The position numbers and the translations under genes are program-made. The notes below the pieces were generated by a model. That model was given only the letters and a program-made list of their open reading frames with translations. It was not told the origin of the DNA and made no database searches. Below, one piece after another: positions 19,146-26,318 of a stretch of DNA of 31,266 nucleotides (position 1 is its first letter; each line of letters starts with the position of its first letter). The stretch comes from a virus: the IMG/VR virus record IMGVR_UViG_3300031746_000107, positions 1 to 31,266 of that record; one strand, 5' to 3'.

Positions 19146-19580
19146 TCAGTTGTGTTCCGTCCAAAACAGCTTTACATGCAACGTCTTGGCTGCCGCAAAG
19201 TTGGCCCCACCCGTCACGATCAAAATCTCGGTGTCTTCGGTCAACGGCGTGTTGGGGGCCGACGCCACCAGCGTTTGAGTACTGGCAGCATTCAACGACG
19301 TGAAGGTCCCGAAAAGCGTTGCCGTCGTCAGACTGCCGATCGTGCCGGTGACCGCCCCGGCCAGGCCGGCGGCCGTCGAGATGATCGAGAACAGAGGGAT
19401 GGCCCCCTTGGGCACTTGCCCCACATAGATGTAGCTTCCCGAATCAACCTGTACGGCACTCGTGTACACCTCCGTGATGCTCCGGACCTTTCCACCCCAC
19501 TTGGCCGAATCCAAGAAGGATGAGGCCGTCGGCGTCATGGCGATCGTGTAGTTGGTTCCATACGTAGTTCCAGTTGCCAT
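19146..19580 (-). CDS. Probable head decoration protein, copy 1
   Basis: A 144-residue paralogue of the 18632-19066 protein (about two thirds identical by eye). A TTG two codons upstream (19586) could extend it, but the ATG at 19580 with AAAGGAGTTGCAT before it gives proper spacing and makes both paralogues start MATGTTYGTN with equal length. Sequence: Thr/Ala/Gly-rich beta protein, including GGKVRSITEVYTSAVQVDSG, VPKGAIPLFSIIS and LTEDTEILIVTGG. It is the first gene after the major capsid gene, 85 nt downstream, with a hairpin between. A decoration or cement role is inferred from position and duplication. Confidence 0.75.
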   Translation of the reverse strand: MATGTTYGTNYTIAMTPTASSFLDSAKWGGKVRSITEVYTSAVQVDSGSYIYVGQVPKGAIPLFSIISTAAGLAGAVTGTIGSLTTATLFGTFTSLNAASTQTLVASAPNTPLTEDTEILIVTGGANFAAAKTLHVKLFWTEHN

Positions 19581-19602
19581 ATGCAACTCCTTTCAATCCT
19601 GA

Positions 19603-19637
19603 CCCCGGGCTTCCGAGGACACGCCAGAAGCCCAGGG
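19603..19637. promoter_or_regulatory. Hairpin between major capsid and first decoration gene
   Basis: GGGCTTC and GAAGCCC arms (7 bp), extended by three more G-C pairs after one mismatch, flank a 13-nt loop. It lies in the 85-nt gap between the capsid stop and the decoration start and has no U tract on the transcribed strand, so mRNA processing or stabilisation is more likely than full termination. Confidence 0.6.
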
Positions 19638-19665
19638 TGATTACTTCATTTCTCCAGACCGAAGA

Positions 19666-20595
19666 CTACGTCTTCTTGATCAGGATTTTGACGACCTTCG
19701 GCCCCTCAATACGGGTGGCTCCGAACGACGCACTCGAGTAGACACGGACCGAGAATCTCTTGCCGGGGTCCTCGGCGATTCGGGTCTTGCGGTTGGCTGC
19801 CGCTCCGTAGCCTACACCGCCCTTGGCATAGGCAAAACACTCGTAGCAGGCCGTGTCCACGGTGTGGGCGTTGAACCGGGTGGACGCAAGTGGAATGAAC
19901 GTGAAGCCGGCAAAGGAGTTGGCCCTGCCCTCAGCCAATGCCTTGATGGTGTTGTAGTCGACCGACTTCACCTCTGTAACCTGCAGCCAGTTGTTGATCG
20001 CCGTGAAGTTACAGACAAAGAACCGCTCCAGGTCGGGGTCGACGTCGGCCTCGTCAAGGAGGTTCTTACAGGTCATGACCTTGGCCAGGGTCAAGGTTGT
20101 TTCTGTGGTGTCCGCGGAGTCGGAACCGGCCGTGGCCACGGTGCCGTCCCCCGCAACCACCCTGCACTCTCCGCTGTCGTAGGCGTTGATTGAGGTGGCT
20201 CCCGCTACCCCGCTGTAGGATGTCCCTCCCAGGGCGTCAAGGATCGCGTCGTCGATAGCTCGATTGAACGCGTATGCCTGGGTGAGGGCGTAGGGAGAGG
20301 TAGGATCGATCAGCATCTTGACGGTGTCCAGATCGTCGATGATGTCTCCATCCTCGTAGTCCACCATGGTCACCTTTCGCCGACTGTGCGGGGTGTCCGT
20401 GGCCGGGGTGTCGCCGTGGCGAGTGGTCACTTTCTTGGCGGTTCTGGCTCCGATGCGGTCGAAGTAGGCATCAGATCCGACGATCTTGGTGGGTCCAATG
20501 CACGTGGCCATCAGCTTGGTTGACGTCTGTTGAGACAGCATGATGACGTTATTCTCATACTGTTGAACAAAGGCAATGGTGATTTCGGTACTCAT
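19666..20595 (-). CDS. Major capsid protein
   Basis: A 309-residue major capsid protein of the HK97-fold podoviral type. The frame is open 10 codons further, but ATG at 20595 has CAGGAG ahead and yields the family's usual start MSTEITIAFVQQYENNVIML. Family hallmarks seen: LSQQTSTKL, a DAYFDRIGA segment, the TPATDTPHSRRKVTMVDYED stretch (a near-invariant motif in this capsid group), DDLDTVKMLIDPTSPYALTQ and a RAIDDAILDALGGTSY helix, ending in VVKILIKK. It follows the scaffold gene after a 147-nt structured gap and precedes the paired decoration genes. Confidence 0.9.
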   Translation of the reverse strand: MSTEITIAFVQQYENNVIMLSQQTSTKLMATCIGPTKIVGSDAYFDRIGARTAKKVTTRHGDTPATDTPHSRRKVTMVDYEDGDIIDDLDTVKMLIDPTSPYALTQAYAFNRAIDDAILDALGGTSYSGVAGATSINAYDSGECRVVAGDGTVATAGSDSADTTETTLTLAKVMTCKNLLDEADVDPDLERFFVCNFTAINNWLQVTEVKSVDYNTIKALAEGRANSFAGFTFIPLASTRFNAHTVDTACYECFAYAKGGVGYGAAANRKTRIAEDPGKRFSVRVYSSASFGATRIEGPKVVKILIKKT

Positions 20596-20742
20596 GAGTA
20601 GCACTCCTGAAACGCTAAACCACACGTGTCTCGGAGAGCTACCCGGAACATCCGGACCCTGCCTGACGTTTTACGCCCGCGTCGGCGACCCACTTTGGGT
20701 CAGCGGACGGACCTGCCTGGCGGCAGGCTACCCGTCAAGCGG
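20596..20742 (-). promoter_or_regulatory. Structured leader between scaffold and capsid genes
   Basis: A 147-nt gap in an otherwise compact operon. It holds three short hairpins: CCGGA-ACA-TCCGG (20643-20655), GACCCA-CTT-TGGGTC (20687-20701) and CCTGCC-TGGC-GGCAGG (20712-20727), given on the plus strand. No convincing promoter was seen. The hairpins could protect or process the capsid transcript. Confidence 0.55.
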
Positions 20743-21648
20743 CTAGGCCGCCTTGTCTGGATACAACTGTTCGTAAAGCTTCTTGACCTGTTGAACTGTC
20801 GCGGCGTGCAGTGGGTGCCGTTCGTCATAGTATGGCCCCTTTGCATCGCTCGTGATCGCATTAATCTGATCTTGAATCCCTGCCCGTGCCGGTCCGCCTC
20901 CGGGCTGCCTCATCCGGTCCGGACTGATCGACTCGCCCACGGCAGCAAACAGCCGCTGAACCACCGGGTCCGTCAGGAACCCTTTACCCTTGAGGTATGC
21001 CAGATCTGCGTCATCGACAATAAACGCCGCTGCAGCCGAGTCGGCCAGTTGGATCTTCTCGTCGTAATGGGACCCCCACTGCTGCTTATTGACCGTCTGT
21101 GCCTCCAGGGCTGCCCCGGTCTGCTTTTCCTGGGCTGCCTTGTGCTGGTCCAGCACGATTTGGTTGTAGAACTGTGCAACTCCTGCCATTTGATCTTGAT
21201 TCAGCCTGAGCTTGTGTGCCGTCTGCGCCCACGTCTGAAAGAGGTCCTTCGATACTTCCACCCCCTCAGGTAGATTCTTGGGTGGCTCAGGCATCTTGTA
21301 TGCGTCAGGTTTATCAGGCCATCCGCCGGCCTGATAGAAGGCGTCCATCTCCGCAGGGTTGTCCGCCTTGGGAATAGCGATCTTGTCCCGACCGATCATC
21401 TTCTGGGCATTGACCAGCATCTTCAGGGCCTGTGGCAGATCAGACACGGCCGCCAAAGTCTTGTCCTGCCGAAGCTCCTCGGGAATGATGGGATTGCTAA
21501 GCCAGTCCTTGGCGAATAAGCCGTCTGCCCCGACGATCGAGACGGCCGGAGGCGGGGAAGCTGGAGGCGTACCCGAAGGGGCTGCCGGCGGAGTCGCCGG
21601 CGGCGTGACTGGCGGTGTATCTTGATGTGTCATTACTTTATCCGGCAT
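20743..21648 (-). CDS. Capsid assembly scaffolding protein
   Basis: A 301-residue protein between portal-side genes and the major capsid, the scaffold position of T7 (gp9, 307 residues). The N-terminal 40 residues are Pro/Ala-rich and disordered (TPPVTPPATPPAAPSGTPPA). A segment with DLPQALKMLVNAQKMIGRDK, then 'GGWPDKPDAYKMP', matches the pattern common in phage scaffold/assembly proteins. Acidic helical stretches follow, and the C-terminus is basic-helical (HAATVQQVKKLYEQLYPDKA), as in scaffolds that bind coat protein through the C-terminal helix. Start is ambiguous: ATG at 21648 or the ATG five codons later (21633); neither has a strong ribosome site. Confidence 0.82.
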   Translation of the reverse strand: MPDKVMTHQDTPPVTPPATPPAAPSGTPPASPPPAVSIVGADGLFAKDWLSNPIIPEELRQDKTLAAVSDLPQALKMLVNAQKMIGRDKIAIPKADNPAEMDAFYQAGGWPDKPDAYKMPEPPKNLPEGVEVSKDLFQTWAQTAHKLRLNQDQMAGVAQFYNQIVLDQHKAAQEKQTGAALEAQTVNKQQWGSHYDEKIQLADSAAAAFIVDDADLAYLKGKGFLTDPVVQRLFAAVGESISPDRMRQPGGGPARAGIQDQINAITSDAKGPYYDERHPLHAATVQQVKKLYEQLYPDKAA

Positions 21649-21679
21649 ATACTATCGCTCATTCTTTTTCTTGTCTTCG

Positions 21680-21907
21680 TCACTTCAATGCCTGTCTCGC
21701 CTTGCGTATGTCCCCGCACAGAATCTGGGACTTGCCCGTGTCACGCACAAACGAATACAACACGTCATCATCCGATTTTGTCGGATCATCAGGCAAGATG
21801 GCAAGGGGTCCAAGGAGACCCTTGAGCCGTCCTACTTCGGCATCGAGTTGACGGACCTTGGTTTCCAGATCTTCGGTTGGAGAGGTATACAGTTTATCCT
21901 TCGCCAT
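21680..21907 (-). CDS. Small coiled-coil protein
   Basis: A 75-residue acidic protein. A GTG three codons upstream overlaps the ribosome site, so I use the ATG at 21907 (AGGAGTGAAGATC before it). The residues TEDLETKVRQLDAEVGRLKG have heptad spacing of hydrophobics, predicting a short coiled coil. No family is recognised. It lies between the Bbp19-like gene and the scaffold, 11 nt after the former, so a minor head-assembly role is possible. Confidence 0.65.
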   Translation of the reverse strand: MAKDKLYTSPTEDLETKVRQLDAEVGRLKGLLGPLAILPDDPTKSDDDVLYSFVRDTGKSQILCGDIRKARQALK

Positions 21908-21918
21908 GATCTTCACTC

Positions 21919-22200
21919 CTATGAATCCAAGGACGATTCGGTTTTGACCTCTGTCTGTGCGGGCTCCTCTGGTCGATCTTTAAGGGCGTCCAGGATGTAC
22001 AAAAAGAAATCCCGGCCGGCCAGGTTGTATGCCGTGTGATCGAAAGAGCCTTTGACATAGAGGCAGGCATCGAATCCACAATACCTGCGAAGATCCGCCA
22101 GCACAGCCTCTCCGTGAGGCCCGGAAAACGCATGCAGGTAGTCAATGTGGAGCTGATCCTTCAGCTCCTCGGTGGTCAAGACGGGTTTCGCCGTGATCAT
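21919..22200 (-). CDS. Bbp19-like small phage protein
   Basis: A 93-residue protein with the pattern of the Bbp19-like phage family: a 'F-x-PHGEAVLADLRRYCGFD' segment, then 'GSFDHTAYNLAGRDFFLYIL', which in this family links a short helical pair. The function of the family is unknown; genes of this kind sit next to portal genes in many podoviruses, as here, where the start overlaps the portal stop by ATGA. The C-terminal 20 residues are acidic and probably disordered. Confidence 0.65.
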   Translation of the reverse strand: MITAKPVLTTEELKDQLHIDYLHAFSGPHGEAVLADLRRYCGFDACLYVKGSFDHTAYNLAGRDFFLYILDALKDRPEEPAQTEVKTESSLDS

Positions 22201-23852
22201 GCCGCCTCCAGCATCCTGCCGGCAGGACTATTGCGATCGACCGCCTTGCCGCCCTTGCTCATCTTTGCGGCTATCTCCGCCGTCTGCTGGGCTGCCTGCA
22301 ATTGGGCCTGCTGCATTAGGGCTTCACGTTTGGCCTTGCGGATGTCGCGTACCTCATCGATGGACCGCATCCACCGGGTGGGGACCGCCAGCCGCTCATT
22401 GATCCCGCGGGAAATCTCATCGAAAGAATAGTTGTCCCAGATCTCAGGGGCTATTTCTGCGATAGGAGATTGGTAAATCATCGCATCGTTGAACGACGAA
22501 AGCTCTGCATATTCCATGGCCAGTGCCATAGTCGAGGTATACCTTATGTGATACCCTTGTATCCCCTCAGGCACTATCAGCATTCCAGCCTCAGCCGCCA
22601 CGTACATCATGATCTCGACCATAGGATCAAAGAGCTCTACTTTGAGACGCCCCCAGGATGGAACAAGGTTGGCCATCTTCTCCTGCATGATGGCCCGCAC
22701 CTCGGTCGCAGTTCGTCCCTTTTCGTCCGATAGCATCATGAACAGATCGTTGTACCAGGCCCGTTTGATTGCAGTCCGCCGCTGCTCTTCCATCTCCAGC
22801 GACAGGCCTATGTCGCCCCCCGCCTGAAACGGCTCGGGTTTCATATTCAGCGATCCGGGCGTAACGCGGTAATACATCAGGGATCCCGGGCGTGTCTTGA
22901 CCGGCCCGATAAATGAATCGTCAGGCGCAAGAATCGGAGGATTGGCCGCCTTCTCGGCAGCGACCAAGGTAGTCTTGCACATTGCATTGAGCACCTTGAC
23001 GTCCGGCAAAGCCTTCATGCCCGGCGATCGACCGTACGTCTCCCGTGTGCCCTTACGGAACCTGGCCGCCAGGTACCGCATTTGAGGAAGTCCCGACACA
23101 GAGATCACGTGCTTGTTCGTTGAGTCGATCCAGACAGACGCCACGGGCATATCCAGGACGTCCCTGCTCTTGGCCCGTACCTCCCATCTGGGTTGCTGGA
23201 CGTGTAGAAACTCAAAGGTCTTGTCCAGGTCTCGGCCGCTCTGATCGGTTGACGCCTTGACGACGTTCTCGTGCAGCCATTGCTTTCCGAACTCAGAAAC
23301 GGCCTGCCTGGCCGTAATGGGTACCGAACGCATCACGGTATCGATCCTCTTGTCGAACCCTTCGGACCAGACATATTCGCCGAATGCTTGCGTAGCAAAG
23401 TTGAACAATGACTTCTTGCCTCGTCCTACCTCAACACAGGAACATCCGCACGACCCGAGATCAAGAAACGCTTCGTCCATCTGCTCGGAGAAATTACTTA
23501 CCACCTGGTTCTTCCGCAGAAGTTCGCTATTGGCCTGCATGGCCTGGCCGACGTTTGGGTCCTGCTCCACCGCGTCGTCGTCGGCCACAATCTGGAACCA
23601 CGCTCTGCCTGCCGGACACATGTTGGTCTGCATATTGGAGGCAAATCGTTCGTTCGCATCGATGGCCGTCGAATCGAATACGTGCTGCATCCGCTTCGAC
23701 CCGGGTGTTTCGGATTTAGTCACATTGGCCCGGTGGGGGTCCACGAACTCCAAGACCTCCTGGACGTGCGAATCCAGGGTACTCCTCTCGGACTTAAGCC
23801 GTGAGTACCTGGACAGGCACTCGTTCATCAGTCCAGAGTAGTCCACAGGCAT
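22197..23852 (-). CDS. Portal protein (head-tail connector)
   Basis: A 551-residue portal of the T7 gp8 type (536 residues), the dodecameric ring through which DNA is packed and ejected. Family features: an N-terminal helical region YSRLKSERSTLDSHVQEVLE; DSTAIDANERFASNMQTNMC with PAGRAWFQI (matching the 'D-S-T-a-x-a-x-x-x-L-A-s-x-l-x-x-x-l-f-P-x-x-x-W-F' pattern of head-tail connectors); GRSPGMKALPDVKVLNAMCK; and DEKGRTATEVRAIMQEKMAN in the C-terminal half, followed by the clip/wing LGPSWGRL-like 'LVPSWGRLKVELFDPMVEI'. The start overlaps the upstream stop by one base (TGATG), with GGGG eight bases away. Confidence 0.92.
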   Translation of the reverse strand: MPVDYSGLMNECLSRYSRLKSERSTLDSHVQEVLEFVDPHRANVTKSETPGSKRMQHVFDSTAIDANERFASNMQTNMCPAGRAWFQIVADDDAVEQDPNVGQAMQANSELLRKNQVVSNFSEQMDEAFLDLGSCGCSCVEVGRGKKSLFNFATQAFGEYVWSEGFDKRIDTVMRSVPITARQAVSEFGKQWLHENVVKASTDQSGRDLDKTFEFLHVQQPRWEVRAKSRDVLDMPVASVWIDSTNKHVISVSGLPQMRYLAARFRKGTRETYGRSPGMKALPDVKVLNAMCKTTLVAAEKAANPPILAPDDSFIGPVKTRPGSLMYYRVTPGSLNMKPEPFQAGGDIGLSLEMEEQRRTAIKRAWYNDLFMMLSDEKGRTATEVRAIMQEKMANLVPSWGRLKVELFDPMVEIMMYVAAEAGMLIVPEGIQGYHIRYTSTMALAMEYAELSSFNDAMIYQSPIAEIAPEIWDNYSFDEISRGINERLAVPTRWMRSIDEVRDIRKAKREALMQQAQLQAAQQTAEIAAKMSKGGKAVDRNSPAGRMLEAA

Positions 23853-24103
23853 CAGTTGTACCCCATCAACGAAGGCATAGACAGAGACGGGCTGGTGGCG
23901 AGGCCTCCAGTGACGATCGTGGATTTCCGTCCTCTCTGCTCGCTAATCTGTTTCCGGAGCCTTTTTCGCTCAGCTAAGACCTCGCTCGACACCGCCGTAG
24001 GAGCGCCTGGCACAGTAGGAGCAGGCTGCAGTTTGGACTTCATCAGTCCATAGGCGCCCAGACCCATAAGTAAAGGTAACAACGAAGCTAGTATCACACC
24101 CAT
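23852..24103 (-). CDS. Small membrane-associated protein between terminase and portal
   Basis: An 83-residue protein. The frame is open 44 codons further into the terminase gene, but the ATG at 24103 lies just past the terminase stop and gives a sensible product. Residues 1-22 are hydrophobic (MGVILASLLPLLMGLGAYGL), a likely membrane helix, followed by a Pro/Ala linker, a basic helix (AERKRLRKQISEQRGRK) and the motif GRKSTIVTGGLA. A 'GRxSTILTGxxG' ending is common in small proteins at this spot in podovirus genomes, whose role is unknown. The ribosome site is weak. A holin-like role cannot be excluded but is not supported. Confidence 0.6.
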   Translation of the reverse strand: MGVILASLLPLLMGLGAYGLMKSKLQPAPTVPGAPTAVSSEVLAERKRLRKQISEQRGRKSTIVTGGLATSPSLSMPSLMGYN

Positions 24104-24137
24104 ATTATCGGATGGTCGTTCTATCGGACTTAACTTC

Positions 24138-25751
24138 CTACACCAAATCAAAATCCGAATCCGCCGTTTCCTGCCTGACCGTGGGCCGGTCCGGGTCCAC
24201 GGTCGGAGACATACGATTGGCAGCCAACACGGCATAGCCCAGGGCGTGCCGAAAGTGATCGGGCCCCATCTTGACGTACACGTAATGAATCGCTCCGGAC
24301 TCCGGGTCCTCCTGGGGCACCTTGGTCATATTGCTCATGTGCAGGGCAAAGTCTTTGATCACCTGACTCGGGTACGGGAGACTCAGTTTGCCCGGATAGG
24401 TCGCCAGCCAATGGGTTTGATCGAGCAGCTCCGTCCTCTTTGCAGACACTACGCCGGATCCCATGTTGTAGTTATATCCGCTGATTTTGTCGTTGTACTG
24501 GGCGAGAAACACGTAACCTGTCCCCTTCTTTTGGTACTTTCGGGCAGCGAAGGTTTCGGCCATCCCATCCACGACCTGGGTGTGGGCATTCAATGCCTTG
24601 GCCATAGCATTGGCCAGGTCCCAGCAGTGCTCCCCTCGAAATTCCCAGGCGCCGATCAGACGTAAGGCCTTGGCTTCCAGCGGATGGACGGCAACCATAT
24701 ACAATACATCCTTGCCCACGTCCATACCGATCGCTGTCGGGACAGTAGAGGCCACCACCACCGCGTAGTCCCTGCAGCAGGCCAAGACCTGATCAGACGT
24801 CAGTTTATCCTTGGCGGCCACGTGGGCCCGGCCGAGGATCTTTCGATACACGTCGCTGAGGGTCATTCCTGGGGCCATGGTGCTGGGATCCCTGTAGGCA
24901 TCCAGAATTGACTTGGCCGAGACCGTGGTGCTGACGAGCTGTGACCACCAGTACCCAACGTGATCCGCCGATCGGCTGGGATGCTCAGGTACCCACTCCC
25001 CGAGGTTGACATCCACCGGCCGGCCGCATCGAATGCAGACCCGCTGAATGATCCCATTCTCATCCGGTCTCAGACAGTCCGGGAACTCACGGTCCAAACT
25101 GGTGTGTTCATTGCAGGCCTGACACCTGGTCATCCAGACCCGCTTGTCTGAATCCTCGTAGGCCTTGTCGATCCCGAAGCCCGGGACAGTTGGATTCGCC
25201 AACTGTCTCATCCACTTCAGCGCACTGTGGGCCGTCCGCTGTTTCGCCTTTCCTATCGCCTCCTGATTCATCAGATCCGATTCATCGACCATCACGGCAT
25301 CGGCCGGGTCCCCACTGAGGGCCTCGCTCTCTCTGTCCAACTTTTGAATATTGATGTTGAGCGTGCCCCACAGGATATACAACCAGGCGTGCCCCATCCG
25401 CTTGAGCAGGACGTTGTTGGTCCTTTTCATGTGCCTGCCGATGGCGATCTCGTTTTCCTCGATAATCGTCTGCACGCGGGATTGACTTATCTTGTAGGCC
25501 CTCCCCCGAGATGGCAGCATGTAGATCACCCCTTGAGGGGCCCGCTTGAATCGCAGTAGATGAAACGCAAGCCACAGGAAGATCTGAGTCCATCCCCCCT
25601 GTGTCGCTTTTTTAATTGTGATTTGAGGTGCCTCGATGCAGAGCGGCTCAATCTGATAGCGATGATCCTGAAACGACACTCGCTTGCCCCGCAGTTTCAA
25701 GGCCTGCTCCGCCCACACTGCCGGATTGACGCGGGACATCTGCCGGGCCAT
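24138..25751 (-). CDS. Terminase large subunit (GpA-like)
   Basis: A 537-residue packaging ATPase-nuclease. It resembles the lambda GpA-type family more than T7 gp19: the nucleotide loop is degenerate (KKATQGGWTQ, residues 47-56), Walker B is AVMVDESDLM with D156-E157, and a zinc ribbon (C210-x2-C213 and C239-x2-C242) is inserted between ATPase and nuclease parts, as in GpA proteins. The RNase H-like nuclease carries D344 (GMDVGKD), D395 (VVDGMAET) and D498 (GPDHFRHALGYAV). It cuts concatemers and drives DNA into the prohead through the portal. It follows the small subunit by 23 nt. Confidence 0.9.
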   Translation of the reverse strand: MARQMSRVNPAVWAEQALKLRGKRVSFQDHRYQIEPLCIEAPQITIKKATQGGWTQIFLWLAFHLLRFKRAPQGVIYMLPSRGRAYKISQSRVQTIIEENEIAIGRHMKRTNNVLLKRMGHAWLYILWGTLNINIQKLDRESEALSGDPADAVMVDESDLMNQEAIGKAKQRTAHSALKWMRQLANPTVPGFGIDKAYEDSDKRVWMTRCQACNEHTSLDREFPDCLRPDENGIIQRVCIRCGRPVDVNLGEWVPEHPSRSADHVGYWWSQLVSTTVSAKSILDAYRDPSTMAPGMTLSDVYRKILGRAHVAAKDKLTSDQVLACCRDYAVVVASTVPTAIGMDVGKDVLYMVAVHPLEAKALRLIGAWEFRGEHCWDLANAMAKALNAHTQVVDGMAETFAARKYQKKGTGYVFLAQYNDKISGYNYNMGSGVVSAKRTELLDQTHWLATYPGKLSLPYPSQVIKDFALHMSNMTKVPQEDPESGAIHYVYVKMGPDHFRHALGYAVLAANRMSPTVDPDRPTVRQETADSDFDLV

Positions 25752-25774
25752 GATCGCTTCAGGGCTGGGGGATT

Positions 25775-26317
25775 TCAGTTTCGTCCTTCCGTTGTCAACA
25801 TCAGCCTGGTCTTATGATTTTGCTGCAGGTACTCGGCAGCGAGCTTCTGCATGGCCGATCTCTCTGAGTCGCTCATTTCGGGCTCGCTCTGGACCTCAGG
25901 CAGTTCCGGGATACCCCCCTTGATCGACCGCCAGGTCTCCTTCTGTCGATTCGCCAGCCAAAATACCTGTGCCCCGAGAGATGCAGGCTGGTATTTCCAC
26001 AGCCTGGTCACCTCTCCAGTGTGCGGATGAAATACCTCATTCTGGTAGTAGTAACCCAGGGCCGACTGCAGGAGCGACGTTTTGACGCGCCCGCTGTCAT
26101 GGGATTCCTTGGCCCTTTTTAAGGCCTCCGAAAATTCCTCATGCTCCGCCACCCAGAGGGCCAGCGTGGATCCGGCCACGTGTAGGATCTTGCATAGCTG
26201 CTCGTCCGTTGCCCCGAACATCTCGGCCAACTTGCAGGCCGTCTGAGCCACCTCCGGACCGTACTTTGTCGGCCGCCCTCTTTGTGTCTTTTGCTCAGCC
26301 TTGCTTGACTTGCCCAT
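25775..26317 (-). CDS. Terminase small subunit
   Basis: A 180-residue DNA-binding subunit that recognises the packaging site. The N-terminus is basic (GRPTKYGPEVAQTACKLAEM), followed by a helix-turn-helix at about residues 36-60 (ATDEQLCKILHVAGSTLALW), the usual arrangement in phage small terminases. Then comes a KRAKESHDSGRVKTSLLQSA segment and 'ALGYYYQNEVFHPHTGEVT', also characteristic of this group. It starts 1 nt after the upstream stop and directly precedes the large subunit. Confidence 0.87.
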   Translation of the reverse strand: MGKSSKAEQKTQRGRPTKYGPEVAQTACKLAEMFGATDEQLCKILHVAGSTLALWVAEHEEFSEALKRAKESHDSGRVKTSLLQSALGYYYQNEVFHPHTGEVTRLWKYQPASLGAQVFWLANRQKETWRSIKGGIPELPEVQSEPEMSDSERSAMQKLAAEYLQQNHKTRLMLTTEGRN

Positions 26318-26318
26318 G

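Noticed and set aside
20596-20625. Ten-residue extension of the major capsid protein
   Set aside because: The start at 20595 matches the family's usual first residues and has the better ribosome site.
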